Of a stretch of 64,000 nucleotides of DNA, positions 17,073-25,535 are shown in pieces. The position numbers were made by a program, and so were the translations under genes. Within the stretch, counting starts at the first letter, position 1, and each line of letters begins with the position of its first letter. Source of the stretch: Rhodopseudomonas faecalis. Lineage in GTDB: Bacteria > Pseudomonadota > Alphaproteobacteria > Rhizobiales > Xanthobacteraceae. The stretch covers positions 62,001-126,000 of the forward strand of contig NZ_QJTI01000001.1 of the NCBI RefSeq assembly GCF_003217325.1, given 5' to 3'. Under the pieces are notes generated by a model that saw only the letters and a program-made list of their open reading frames with translations, did not search any database and was not told where the DNA came from.

Positions 17073-17621
17073 TTAGCGGACGCGTTCATACACGGTCAGG
17101 CCGCGCGCCACCGCCAGCCGATGGATATTGCGACGGCGCACCGGCGGCTGCAGCACCCGCCAGGAGGTCAGCACCAGATCGCCGATCGGACTGCGCACCG
17201 GATGCAGCGGGGTCAGCAGCCCGGTCAGGCTGGCCGGGGTATAGGGCCGGGGATTGAACGGCAGCAGCAGCATTTCCAACGGCGTGATGCTGCCGTCCTC
17301 GGCTTCGCCGCTGACGCCGGCGACGGTCGGCAGCAGGTCTTCGGCGACCACCGCCACCAGATCCTGCACGGCATCCTGGTTCTTGGGGGCGAACAGCGCC
17401 GCAAAAGCCTCGTCTTTGACGTCGCGGCCGAGCAGGGCGCACACCCTCGTGCCCGCGACCCGGAACGGCAGACCGGCTTCCGGCCGGTAAGCCAGCACAA
17501 AACTGTCGCCCAGCAGTGCCCGCACCGCTCCCGGCTCGAATTGGGTACGGTCCGGCGCCTTGGCAGTGCCGCGCTGGTCGTCCCAATAGGCGTATAACGC
17601 CCGGCTCGACGGATGCTTCAT
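17073..17621 (-). CDS. PAS_5-type PAS domain protein
   Basis: A 182-residue single-domain PAS protein of the alphaproteobacterial PAS_5 family, whose members typically start HPSSRALYAYWDDQRGTAKA and carry a signature like PFRVAGTRVCALLGRDVKD. No output domain is present. In Caulobacter-type relatives (MopJ, recalled) such stand-alone PAS proteins modulate kinases, but the target here is unknown. The ATG at 17621 is preceded by AGGA at 8 nt; the TTG at 17627 is less likely. It is upstream of, and parallel to, the double PilZ gene. Confidence 0.82.
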   Translation of the reverse strand: MKHPSSRALYAYWDDQRGTAKAPDRTQFEPGAVRALLGDSFVLAYRPEAGLPFRVAGTRVCALLGRDVKDEAFAALFAPKNQDAVQDLVAVVAEDLLPTVAGVSGEAEDGSITPLEMLLLPFNPRPYTPASLTGLLTPLHPVRSPIGDLVLTSWRVLQPPVRRRNIHRLAVARGLTVYERVR

Positions 17622-17792
17622 ACGCAAATCCTGACCCGCATTTGGCGCTGCTGGGACAGTTCTGTCCCGCTTTAGAGCAGCGCCGATCTACAACCTGTTG
17701 TGCGTGACCAGACCTGCATCGTCTATGCCGTGGGGCTCCCCCTTGGCAGTTAACCCCGGATTTGTATCGTTAACCGTAGGTTAACTAGCCGC

Positions 17793-17819
17793 TTGCCGGC
17801 ATCAGCGGCTCTGCTACGG
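17793..17819 (+). promoter_or_regulatory. Possible promoter of the candidate small RNA
   Basis: TTGCCG (17793-17798) and CTACGG (17814-17819) lie 15 bp apart just before the candidate RNA. The fit is poor in spacing and -10 sequence. Three TTAAC/GTTAAC words occur directly upstream (17750-17785). Confidence 0.25.
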
Positions 17820-17821
17820 TG

Positions 17822-17966
17822 GCCGCACTCCAGGCCGCCGATCGCCAGATTGTCGGTTGTATTTACAGGGCAGGCTTCAAAGCAGAACGGCCGAGTGGGA
17901 CTTCGTTCCTAAAACAGGCCGGCGTCGTTCAAGGGAGGAAGTTCTCAGCTTCCTCCCTTTTTCTTT
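17822..17966 (+). ncRNA. Candidate small RNA (or leader) with strong terminator
   Basis: A non-coding stretch of about 145 nt ending in a perfect intrinsic terminator. It can fold a small hairpin (GGGACTTCGTTCC) and a GGCCG/CGGCC region ahead of the terminator. No coding frame with a ribosome binding site is visible in it. It lies between a divergent PAS gene and the rhomboid gene, whose likely start is 140 bp after the terminator, so it is either a free small RNA or an attenuated leader. The 3' terminator arm carries TTCCTCCC, an anti-Shine-Dalgarno-like word. No known RNA family was recognised (6S, 4.5S and RNase P consensus sequences are absent). Confidence 0.55.
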
Positions 17967-17969
17967 TCC
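17931..17969 (+). terminator. Intrinsic terminator
   Basis: AAGGGAGGAAG (17931-17941) and CTTCCTCCCTT (17949-17959) form an 11-bp perfect stem with loop TTCTCAG, followed by TTTCTTTTCC. There is no coding gene just upstream on the plus strand for it to serve. Confidence 0.92.
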
Positions 17970-18106
17970 TTTGGGCCCGGTTCCACGGTCGTTTAGCGTT
18001 CTGTCTGTCACGCCCTGATTCGCCGTGGCGCGGCTTGCACCGCGTCGCCAACGCGCTTATTGGGGCCCCATCGCTCACCCGAGCCCCTCCAGCGCAGGCA
18101 TCTCCT

Positions 18107-18850
18107 TTGCACACCGCCCCTTCGTCGCGCGAACCGATCTTGACGCTGCCGGGCGCGCTTAGCGCCTATATTCTGCTGCTGGCCGTGATCCATTTGCGGA
18201 TGCTGCTGCCGCCGGAATATGACAATTGGGCGACCGAGGCTTTCGGGTTCATTCCGCAGCGCTATGGCGACACGCTGCTCGACACGCCGTTCGCGGGCGG
18301 CGAGGGTGCCAAGATTTGGTCGTTCGTCAGCTATTCGCTGCTGCACGCCAATTTCAGCCACATCGCCTTCAACGTGCTGTGGCTGCTGCCGTTCGGCAGC
18401 GCGGTGGCGCGGCGTTTTGGGCCGGCGCGGTTCTTCATGTTCATGGCGGTGACCGCGGTCGCCGGCGCGTTCGCGCATCTGTTCACCCATCCGCATGACG
18501 TCGCTCCGATGGTCGGGGCTTCGGCGGCGGTGTCCGGGGCGATGGCAGCGGCCATTCGCTTCGCGTTCGTTCAGGGCGGCTTCCTGTCGTTCCGGCTTGG
18601 CGATGATGCCGACGAGGCGGCGCGTGTGCCGGCCCAGCCGCTCAGTGAGGCGCTGCGCGACCCGCGCGTCTTGGCGTTCCTGGCGGTGTGGTTCGGCATC
18701 AACATCGTGTTTGGGGTCGGCTCGATCGCGGTCGGCACCGAAGGTGCCAGCGTGGCCTGGCAGGCGCATATCGGCGGCTTCTTTGCCGGCCTGCTGCTGT
18801 TCTCGCTGTTCGACCCGGTGCCGCAGGACAACGCCGGCGCCACCCGGTAA
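18107..18850 (+). CDS. Rhomboid family intramembrane serine protease
   Basis: A membrane protease of about 247 residues. Visible features: LHANFSHIAFNVLWLLPFGS (residues 79-98), the nucleophile motif VGASAAVSGAMAA (Ser139 in GASA), and the catalytic His221 in WQAHIGGFFAGLLL. About seven membrane segments are present, with a loop of about 30 residues after the catalytic Ser helix. The start is uncertain: the frame is open back to 17819, through the terminator, but has no ATG. TTG at 18107 gives MHTAPSSREPILTLP, which matches the usual start region of relatives; GCAGG lies about 9 nt upstream. Confidence 0.85.
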   Translation: MHTAPSSREPILTLPGALSAYILLLAVIHLRMLLPPEYDNWATEAFGFIPQRYGDTLLDTPFAGGEGAKIWSFVSYSLLHANFSHIAFNVLWLLPFGSAVARRFGPARFFMFMAVTAVAGAFAHLFTHPHDVAPMVGASAAVSGAMAAAIRFAFVQGGFLSFRLGDDADEAARVPAQPLSEALRDPRVLAFLAVWFGINIVFGVGSIAVGTEGASVAWQAHIGGFFAGLLLFSLFDPVPQDNAGATR

Positions 18851-19075
18851 CGAACGCGTTCGGCGGTTTGGTATTACCTTGCGCGCCTCCGCCGCTTGAT
18901 CCATGATCGTTACGTGAAGCGTTGAGAGCAGGCCGCCGCTGGCGGCCCATGCAGGCTGCGGCGGTGCGCCGGACCTGGTCTGGCGGCCCCGGCCGATTGA
19001 TGGAACGCGGTCCAGTTAGCAGTCCCAAAGTCACGAGCGCCCGCCAAGGGCGCCAGCAGCCATGGGAGGCAACAC

Positions 19076-19504
19076 ATGACGGTACGCGCAATTCTCGAAG
19101 CCAAAGGACGGCAGATCGTGGCGATCGAGCCGGATACGCTGCTCGCGTCAGCGGCCAAGGTGCTGGCCGATCGCCGCATCGGCGCGGTGCTGGTGCTGAG
19201 CCGAGGGCGGCTGCAGGGCATCTTGTCGGAGCGCGACGTGGTGCGCAGCATCGGCGAATTCGGCGCCGCGGTGCTGACGCTGCCGGTCAGCGCGGTGATG
19301 ACCCGCAATGTTGTGAGCTGCCGGCAGACCGATACGGTCGGCTCGATCATGGAACTGATGACCAACCGCAAATTCCGCCATCTGCCGGTGGTCGAGAATG
19401 GCGAGATCATCGGCGTGATCTCGATCGGCGACATCGTCAAATCGCGGCTGCGCGAATTCGAAAACGAACAGCAGGCGCTGCAGGACTACATCAAGACCGC
19501 CTGA
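19076..19504 (+). CDS. CBS-domain-pair protein
   Basis: A 142-residue protein made almost wholly of two CBS motifs (a Bateman module): ADRRIGAVLVLSRGRLQGIL with SERDVVR, and NRKFRHLPVVENGEIIGVIS with IGDIVK. Such stand-alone modules bind adenine nucleotides and sense energy state; the partner is unknown. The ATG at 19076 has GGGAGGCAACAC ahead. It is convergent with the patatin gene. Confidence 0.92.
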   Translation: MTVRAILEAKGRQIVAIEPDTLLASAAKVLADRRIGAVLVLSRGRLQGILSERDVVRSIGEFGAAVLTLPVSAVMTRNVVSCRQTDTVGSIMELMTNRKFRHLPVVENGEIIGVISIGDIVKSRLREFENEQQALQDYIKTA

Positions 19505-19626
19505 TCGCTGGCCGTCAGACGTGTCCTCGGCAAGCTTGATCCCCGGATGGCGCTGCGCTGATCCGGGCTACCTGCTGCCTGTTGCGTGCGCACGCCGCCG
19601 CGCGCGGGCGGCGATCGGCGCTGGTA

Positions 19627-20661
19627 TCACCCCTCACCAATCCGCCCGACCGGTTTTTCCGGAGCGATTGACTCGATCGCTTCCTGGATCGACTCGATGG
19701 CGCGTTCCGCGGCGCGGGTGCCGTGCGCCATCAATTCATCGGCGCGGTGGAAGTCGAACCAGCCGATCTTGCCGACCCGCGGCGAGATCAGAAGGTCAGG
19801 GGGATCGCCGGCCAGCCGGGCGCGGGTGATGCGGTCCTGCATGATGTTGAAGGCATCGACCATCACGGTGGAGATGCCGGGGCGCTCCGGGGTGCCAAAG
19901 ATCTCGCGCTTGACGATCCATTCCGGCGAGAAGAACCGGCCGATGCCGCGCTTCGGCGCCGGGGTTTCTGCGGCGGGCTCGCTGTCTTCCAGGGCTGGGC
20001 CTTGGGAACCATGGGAGAAGATGGTGGTGCCGTGGCCGACCACATCGCTCGACACGTTGGCGGCGATCACGATCTCGGCGCCGAGCGCCCGCGCCGCCGA
20101 CACTGGCACCGGGTTGACCAGCGCGCCGTCCACCAGCCAGCGGTCGCCGACCAGCACCGGGGCAAAGATGCCGGGCAGGGCATAGGAAGCGCGGATCGCA
20201 TCGACCAGCCGGCCCTGGGTCAGCCAGATTTCGTGGCCGGTGCGCACCTCGGTGGCGACGCTGGCGAATTTCACCGGCAGATCGGCGATCTGCACCGGGC
20301 CGATGGTGTTTTCGAGCTGGGTCGCCAGCTTCTCGCCGCCGATCAGCCCGGAACCGTTCAGCCGGATGTCGAGATAGCCAAAAATGTTGCGCGGCTGCAG
20401 GCTGCGTGCCCAATCCTCCAGCGCGTCGAGATGGCCCGCGGCATAGGAGCCGCCGACCACCGCGCCGATCGAGGTGCCAACCACCACGTCAGGCACGATT
20501 CCGGCGGCGAGCAGCGTGCGCAAAATCCCGATATGGGCAAAACCGCGGGCGGCGCCGCCGCCGAGCGCCAGCCCGATCACCGGCCGCCGGATGCTGCCGA
20601 GCCCGATCTTGTCCCGGCCAGCGGCCGGCTGTTGGCCTCGTCCGATCAGATTTTCCAGCAT
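19627..20661 (-). CDS. Patatin-like phospholipase (RssA/NTE type)
   Basis: A 344-residue lipid acyl hydrolase. The oxyanion motif GLALGGGAARGFAHIG, the nucleophile GTSIGAVVGG (Ser64) and the catalytic Asp in DGALVNPVPVSAAR form the patatin Ser-Asp dyad. It is cytoplasmic or membrane-peripheral; the substrate is unknown. The ATG at 20661 is preceded by GAGGAGACTGCG, a strong ribosome binding site; the open frame extends about 290 bp upstream without such support. The C-terminal part (EWIVKREIFGTPERPGISTV) is typical of NTE-family bacterial members. Confidence 0.92.
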   Translation of the reverse strand: MLENLIGRGQQPAAGRDKIGLGSIRRPVIGLALGGGAARGFAHIGILRTLLAAGIVPDVVVGTSIGAVVGGSYAAGHLDALEDWARSLQPRNIFGYLDIRLNGSGLIGGEKLATQLENTIGPVQIADLPVKFASVATEVRTGHEIWLTQGRLVDAIRASYALPGIFAPVLVGDRWLVDGALVNPVPVSAARALGAEIVIAANVSSDVVGHGTTIFSHGSQGPALEDSEPAAETPAPKRGIGRFFSPEWIVKREIFGTPERPGISTVMVDAFNIMQDRITRARLAGDPPDLLISPRVGKIGWFDFHRADELMAHGTRAAERAIESIQEAIESIAPEKPVGRIGEG

Positions 20662-20855
20662 CGCAGTCTCCTCGTCACGCATTGCACCCTTTGAGATAAT
20701 CGCAAAATCTCGCCGTTCCATGACGCTCAGCGTCCCATGATGCGCTGCCGCGATCCCGCACTGGCCCCGGGCGGCTCGTGCCGTTGGGCACCAGTTCAGC
20801 CGAGATCGCGCGACATAGGCTTGAATTTGCCGCGTTTTCAGTGAAAACCATCGAT

Positions 20856-21920
20856 ATGATCGGAAGCGACAAAGCTGACTCAGATTCCAGGCGCGGCGCA
20901 GCTGGGCGCATGGCTGTTTTGGCATTGTTGTGCGTGTTTGGCGTGACAACGACCGCGCAGGCGCAATTGTTCAGCGATCGGCCGCCGCCGATTCCCCCGG
21001 CCGCGGTTCCGGAAGCGCCGTCGGGCGGAGCCGTCAGCCTCGCGCCGCCGTCCGGGCCGGCCGCCGCGCCCAGCCTGCCGCCGCCCTTGGTGCAGCCTCC
21101 CGTTGCCGCGGTGACGCCGCCGGCGATCTCGCCTTTGCCGACCCCGGCGGTGTCCGGGCCGCCGCAAGGGGTGTTGGCGCTCAGCGCCCGCTATGGCAAG
21201 GACCTGCCGGTGATCAATAGCGGCCTGGTGTGGCGGGTCTATTCGGACCGGCCCGATGAAACCGGCGCCTTCAAGCTGGTCCGCGAGGACCGCAACGCCA
21301 CGCCCAACATCGTGCTGACCCCGGGCAGCTATGTGGTGCACGTTTCCCATGGTCTGGTGAGCGCGGTGCGCCCGGTGACCATCAAGTCCGACACCGACCG
21401 CGAAACCTTCCTGCTGCCGGCAGGCGGGCTGCGGATCGAAGGCCGGGTCGGCAGCAGCAAGATTCCGCCAAACCAGATTTCGTTCAGCGTGTTCAAGGGC
21501 AGCCAGTTTGAAGGCGGCGAGCGCGCGCCGGTGGTGCAATCGGTAGTTGCCGGCGACGTGGTGCTGCTGCCGGAAGGCACCTACTACATCATCTCCAATT
21601 ATGGCGACGCCAACTCCTCGGTGCGCTCCGACATCCGCGTGCAGGCCGGCAAGCTGACCGACGTCACGGTGACGCACCGCGCCGCGGTGATCACGCTGAA
21701 ACTGGTCGGCGAGCAGGGCGGCGAAGCGCTTGCCAACACAGCTTGGTCGGTGCTGACGCCCGGCGGCGATACCGTGAAGGAATCGATCGGCGCGTTCCCG
21801 CGCGTGGTGCTGTCGGAAGGCCAATACCGCGCCATTGCCAAGAACGAAGGCAAGATGTTTGAGCGCACCTTCAACGTCGTCAACGGCGTTGACGGCGAGG
21901 TCGAAGTGATCGCGCGCTAA
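20856..21920 (+). CDS. Secreted protein with Pro-rich linker, unknown function
   Basis: A protein of about 354 residues. The signal sequence MAVLALLCVFGVTTTAQAQ may use either ATG 20856 or the internal Met at residue 19. A long Pro/Ala/Val linker (about residues 45-115) precedes a beta-rich C-terminal part with repeated carboxypeptidase-regulatory-like strands: TPGSYVVHVSHGL, LPEGTYYIISNYGD, LSEGQYRAIAKNEG. These three similar blocks suggest tandem Ig-like modules. It is probably periplasmic or surface-located. No enzyme motif is seen. Divergent from the patatin gene. Confidence 0.78.
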   Translation: MIGSDKADSDSRRGAAGRMAVLALLCVFGVTTTAQAQLFSDRPPPIPPAAVPEAPSGGAVSLAPPSGPAAAPSLPPPLVQPPVAAVTPPAISPLPTPAVSGPPQGVLALSARYGKDLPVINSGLVWRVYSDRPDETGAFKLVREDRNATPNIVLTPGSYVVHVSHGLVSAVRPVTIKSDTDRETFLLPAGGLRIEGRVGSSKIPPNQISFSVFKGSQFEGGERAPVVQSVVAGDVVLLPEGTYYIISNYGDANSSVRSDIRVQAGKLTDVTVTHRAAVITLKLVGEQGGEALANTAWSVLTPGGDTVKESIGAFPRVVLSEGQYRAIAKNEGKMFERTFNVVNGVDGEVEVIAR

Positions 21921-22105
21921 GCGTAACCTTGCTGTCAGCCGTGCTTCATCGCACTGTCATGGTCGCTAACGGCAACTAACCATCGTCCCACTTAAAAGCG
22001 TCATAATCGCCTGCGGCCGGGCGATCACGATAAAATTACACGCGACGTTAAGCAGCGCGGTTTTCGGTGCGGCATCTGTAGTTGTTAGTTGCACTGCGAG
22101 GAAAC

Positions 22106-24658
22106 GTGACGACCGTCAGCGCGTCATCCCAAAATCCGGACATTCAGTTTGGCAGTGATCTCGCCGTCTTGCAGCGCAAGTGGCAAGCGGCTGTGCTGCC
22201 GGGGCAGGGCCTGCCCGGCTATGAGGAAGTGATGCTGGGCAGCCTCGGGCGGCTTGCCGATCATATCGCGCTGCTGAAAGTGGACGGTGACGACCTCGAA
22301 TTGTCGCGTACCGGCCGCTATGTGCAGAGCTGGGTCGGCCATGATCGCTGGAATGTGCCGCTCAGCGACGTGCCGCCCGATTGCGCGCTGGCCTTGGCGC
22401 AGGTGGCCCGCAACGCGCTGCAGAACCAGCGCCCGCATCTGGCGGTGGCGAGCTGCGTGCGCGATGGGCTGGTGCAGAAATATGAACTGCTGGCATTGCC
22501 GACCGCGTCGCGCTGGGGCGGCACGCTGATCGGCGTCTATGTCAACGAGCAGGGCCGGCGCTACCATCTGCTCGACTCGATTTTCACCACCACCGACGAC
22601 GGCATTCTGTCGCTGGCGGCGATCCGCGACCATCAGCAGCGCAGCAGCGATTTTCATATCGTGCATCTCAATCCGTCGGCGGCGCGGCTGTTGGGGCAGC
22701 CGGCGCAGGCGTTGCTGTGGAGCCGGCTGCGCGCCGGCAGTCATCTGCTGGCGTCCACGGCCGTGATCGAATGGCTGCGCCAGGTGATCGACGGCCACAT
22801 TAACAGCAAGCTGGAGATCGACTCCGATCAGCGCAGCTTGTCGCTCAGCGCCACCGCCTGCGGCGATATGCTGTCGGTCACCATGTCCGATGTCACCTCG
22901 CTCAAGCGCCGCGAGGCGTCGTTCCGGCTGCTATTCGACCACAACCCGATGCCGATGTTGGTGATCGATCCCGGCAACCTGGCATTTCTCAAGGTCAATG
23001 ACGCCGCGATCGCTCACTATGGCTACAGCCGCGATGAGTTTCTCGGCATGAGGGTGCCGGAGATCTGGCCGCTCGATGAGCGTGAAGCCCATCTCAATGC
23101 GTTGCAGCAGGCCGGCGACAATTACCTGATCGATCGCAATTGGCGTCACCTCAAGGCCGACGGCACCGAGATTGAAATCGTGGCATTCGGCCGCCGGGTC
23201 GCCTTTGAAGGGCAGGATGGCTATCTGGTCGCGATCGTCGATGTCACCGAGCGCCGCAAGGCCGAAGCGCGCATCGCCTATATGGCGCAACATGACGCGC
23301 TCACCGGGCTGCACAACCGGGAAGCCAATCAGCAGCGCTTGCAAAACCTGTTGGAGTTGCGCGCGCCCGACAGCCATGTCGCGGTGCTGTGTGTCGATCT
23401 CGATCTGTTCAAGAACGTCAACGACGCCTTTGGTCATCCGATCGGCGACCGGCTGCTGCAAATGGTGGCCGAGCGGCTACGCCAGCAGATCAGCGGCCGC
23501 AATCTGGTGGCACGGCTCGGCGGCGATGAATTCGTGATCGTGCTGGCGCAGATCGCATCGCCCAATGAGGCCAGCGATGTTGCGACCGCGCTGATCGAAC
23601 GGCTGAGCGTGCCATACACGATCGACGGGCTTGACGTGGTGATCGGTGCCTCGATCGGCATCGCGTTGTCGCCGAGCGACGGCGGCACCGCCGACGAGCT
23701 ATTGCGCAATGCCGACATGGCGCTCGACCGCGCCAAGGACAGCGGCGGCAACTGCCATCACTTCTTCGAGCCGGAAATGGACCGGCTGGCGCAGCGCCGC
23801 TGTGACCTCGAAATCGATCTGCGCCGTGCTTTTGCCAGCGGCCAGTTCGAGCTGCACTATCAGCCGCTGATCGGGCTGGCGGAGGGCCGGATCGCCGGCT
23901 TTGAGGCGCTGCTGCGCTGGCGCCACCCCGAGCGCGGCATGATCTCGCCGGCCGAGTTCGTGCCGGTCGCCGAAGATATCGGCTTGATCGTCGGCATCGG
24001 CGAATGGGTGCTGCGCCAGGCCTGCGCGGAAGCGGCGAGCTGGCCGGAGCCGGTCAAAGTCGCGGTCAATCTGTCGCCGGTCCAGTTCCGCAGCCGCCAT
24101 CTGGTGCAGGCGGTGCTCAGCGCGCTGGCGCAGTCCGGGCTGCCGGCCAGCCGGCTCGAACTCGAAATCACCGAAACGGTGTTTTTGGCCGACACCGAGG
24201 CCAATCTGGCGACGCTGCATCAGCTACGCGATCTCGGCGTGCGCATCTCGATGGATGATTTCGGCACCGGCTATTCCAGCCTGAGCTATCTGCGCAGTTT
24301 TCCGTTCGACAAGATCAAGATCGACCGCTCATTCGTGCAGGATCTGGCGCATCGCCCGGATTGTCTGGCGATCGTGCGCGCCATTTCCGGGCTCGGCCGC
24401 AGCCTGAATATCACCACCACCGCCGAGGGCGTGGAGAGTGCCGAGCAGCTCGATTGGCTGCGCGCTGAAGGCTGCAATGAGGGCCAGGGGTTTTTGTTCA
24501 GCCCGGCGCGGCCGGGCGCCGAAGTCGCGGCGCTGCTGGCGCAGTTTGGCGGGCAGAGGCCGCGCGCGGCTGAAACTGAACAGGAGACTGAACAGCAGGC
24601 TGAACAGTATTGTTCCTCCCCACCGCTGGCGTGCGAGGGGAGGAAAAACGTCGCTTAG
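22106..24658 (+). CDS. PAS-GGDEF-EAL cyclic-di-GMP enzyme
   Basis: An 850-residue cytoplasmic sensor. An N-terminal region of about 270 residues without a clear family precedes a PAS domain (FDHNPMPMLVIDPGNLAFLK to VAIVDVTERRKAEARI), a GGDEF domain with an intact ARLGGDEFVIVLA near residue 470, and an EAL domain with GFEALLRWRHPE near residue 599, ELEITETV and DDFGTGYSSLSYL. Both active sites look complete, so it may be bifunctional. No membrane helix is seen. The GTG at 22106 has GAGGAAA close upstream; TTG at 22082 is an alternative. The last residues are encoded within an inverted repeat, and the stop overlaps the convergent nitroreductase gene by 4 bp. Confidence 0.93.
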   Translation: MTTVSASSQNPDIQFGSDLAVLQRKWQAAVLPGQGLPGYEEVMLGSLGRLADHIALLKVDGDDLELSRTGRYVQSWVGHDRWNVPLSDVPPDCALALAQVARNALQNQRPHLAVASCVRDGLVQKYELLALPTASRWGGTLIGVYVNEQGRRYHLLDSIFTTTDDGILSLAAIRDHQQRSSDFHIVHLNPSAARLLGQPAQALLWSRLRAGSHLLASTAVIEWLRQVIDGHINSKLEIDSDQRSLSLSATACGDMLSVTMSDVTSLKRREASFRLLFDHNPMPMLVIDPGNLAFLKVNDAAIAHYGYSRDEFLGMRVPEIWPLDEREAHLNALQQAGDNYLIDRNWRHLKADGTEIEIVAFGRRVAFEGQDGYLVAIVDVTERRKAEARIAYMAQHDALTGLHNREANQQRLQNLLELRAPDSHVAVLCVDLDLFKNVNDAFGHPIGDRLLQMVAERLRQQISGRNLVARLGGDEFVIVLAQIASPNEASDVATALIERLSVPYTIDGLDVVIGASIGIALSPSDGGTADELLRNADMALDRAKDSGGNCHHFFEPEMDRLAQRRCDLEIDLRRAFASGQFELHYQPLIGLAEGRIAGFEALLRWRHPERGMISPAEFVPVAEDIGLIVGIGEWVLRQACAEAASWPEPVKVAVNLSPVQFRSRHLVQAVLSALAQSGLPASRLELEITETVFLADTEANLATLHQLRDLGVRISMDDFGTGYSSLSYLRSFPFDKIKIDRSFVQDLAHRPDCLAIVRAISGLGRSLNITTTAEGVESAEQLDWLRAEGCNEGQGFLFSPARPGAEVAALLAQFGGQRPRAAETEQETEQQAEQYCSSPPLACEGRKNVA
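24613..24645 (+). terminator. Inverted repeat inside the 3' end of the GGDEF-EAL gene
   Basis: TTCCTCCCC (24613-24621) and GGGGAGGAA (24637-24645) are perfect 9-bp arms with a 15-nt spacer, followed by AAACG. It looks like an intergenic repeat or terminator stem that has become part of the coding sequence. Confidence 0.5.
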
Positions 24659-25218
24659 AACCGGGTGACGATCTCGGCGAGGTCCGGGCGCGGCCGGTCT
24701 TCCAAAGCCGCGCTGCGGCTGCCGATATGGATGAAGCCGGCGAGCTTTTCCTCGGGCCGCAGGCCGAGGCCGGTCAGCACGTCGCGGTCATAGGCGATCC
24801 AGCCGGACATCCAGGCGGCGCCATAGCCGAGCGCGCTGGCGGCGGCGACGATGTTCATGGCGCTGGCGCCGGCCGACAATTCCTGCTCCCACTGCGGCAC
24901 CTTGGGATGCGATTTCGGCACGGACACCACGGCAATCACCAGCGGTGCGTCCATCATGCGCTTGCGCTCGGCGGCGATGTCGGCCTCGGTCGCGTCCGGG
25001 TGCTTTTGCGAAAACACCCGCGCGATCACCTCGCCAGCGCGGGCGCGGCCGTCACCCTCGAACACGATGAAGCGCCACGGCGCCAGCTTGCCGTGATCGG
25101 GCACCCGCGCGCCGATGGTGAGGATGGTGTCGAGTTCGGCCGCGGACGGGCCGGGGCCGGTCATTTCGCGCGGCTTCACCGAGCGGCGGGTCTTCATGAA
25201 TTCGATGATGTCGGACAT
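24655..25218 (-). CDS. Nitroreductase family protein, YdjA-like
   Basis: A 187-residue FMN-dependent oxidoreductase of the short YdjA-type nitroreductases. It begins IIEFMKTRRSVKPREMTGPG with the Arg-Arg-Ser motif that contacts FMN, continues ARVPDHGKLAPWRFIVFEGD, and has GASAMNIVAAASALGYGAAW near the middle. The physiological substrate is unknown. The ATG at 25218 has GGAG 7 nt upstream. It is convergent with, and overlaps by 4 bp, the GGDEF-EAL gene. Confidence 0.92.
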   Translation of the reverse strand: MSDIIEFMKTRRSVKPREMTGPGPSAAELDTILTIGARVPDHGKLAPWRFIVFEGDGRARAGEVIARVFSQKHPDATEADIAAERKRMMDAPLVIAVVSVPKSHPKVPQWEQELSAGASAMNIVAAASALGYGAAWMSGWIAYDRDVLTGLGLRPEEKLAGFIHIGSRSAALEDRPRPDLAEIVTRF

Positions 25219-25313
25219 GGGGTCTCCGGAGCAGCGGCGACGCCGCGGCGCGCTGGCGTCGAAGGGAAGGGCAGCGCCAGCGCCGCGGGGGCGCTGGCAG
25301 TCGCCGCCGGCGG

Positions 25314-25535
25314 TCAGGCCGGCGGCTTGCGGTTGCGGGGCGGGGTCAGCTCGGCGCGCGCCAGCAGGTCGCGGCCGAGGTCTTGGAGGATTTCGCGGGT
25401 GGCGAGGAACAGGCTGTGGCCGCGCTCGGTCTCGATGGCGAGCGCCACCAGCGCCGGATCATCCGGATGCGGGATCAGTTGATAGGCCCGGATCGGATAG
25501 GCCGGCAGCTGCTGTTCGTCGACGACCTCGCTCAC
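25314..25535 (-). CDS. Small conserved protein coupled to thrS
   Basis: A 73-residue soluble protein ([20 protein letters not shown], then [20 protein letters not shown]). It starts with GTG whose last two bases belong to the TGA of thrS (GTGA overlap), so translation is probably coupled to ThrS synthesis. No function or domain is known to me. About 95 bp separate it from the nitroreductase gene. Confidence 0.75.
   Translation of the reverse strand: MSEVVDEQQLPAYPIRAYQLIPHPDDPALVALAIETERGHSLFLATREILQDLGRDLLARAELTPPRNRKPPA

Noticed and set aside
17819-18106. Upstream extension of the rhomboid protein
   Set aside because: It would translate a perfect intrinsic terminator; relatives start close to the SSREPI segment.
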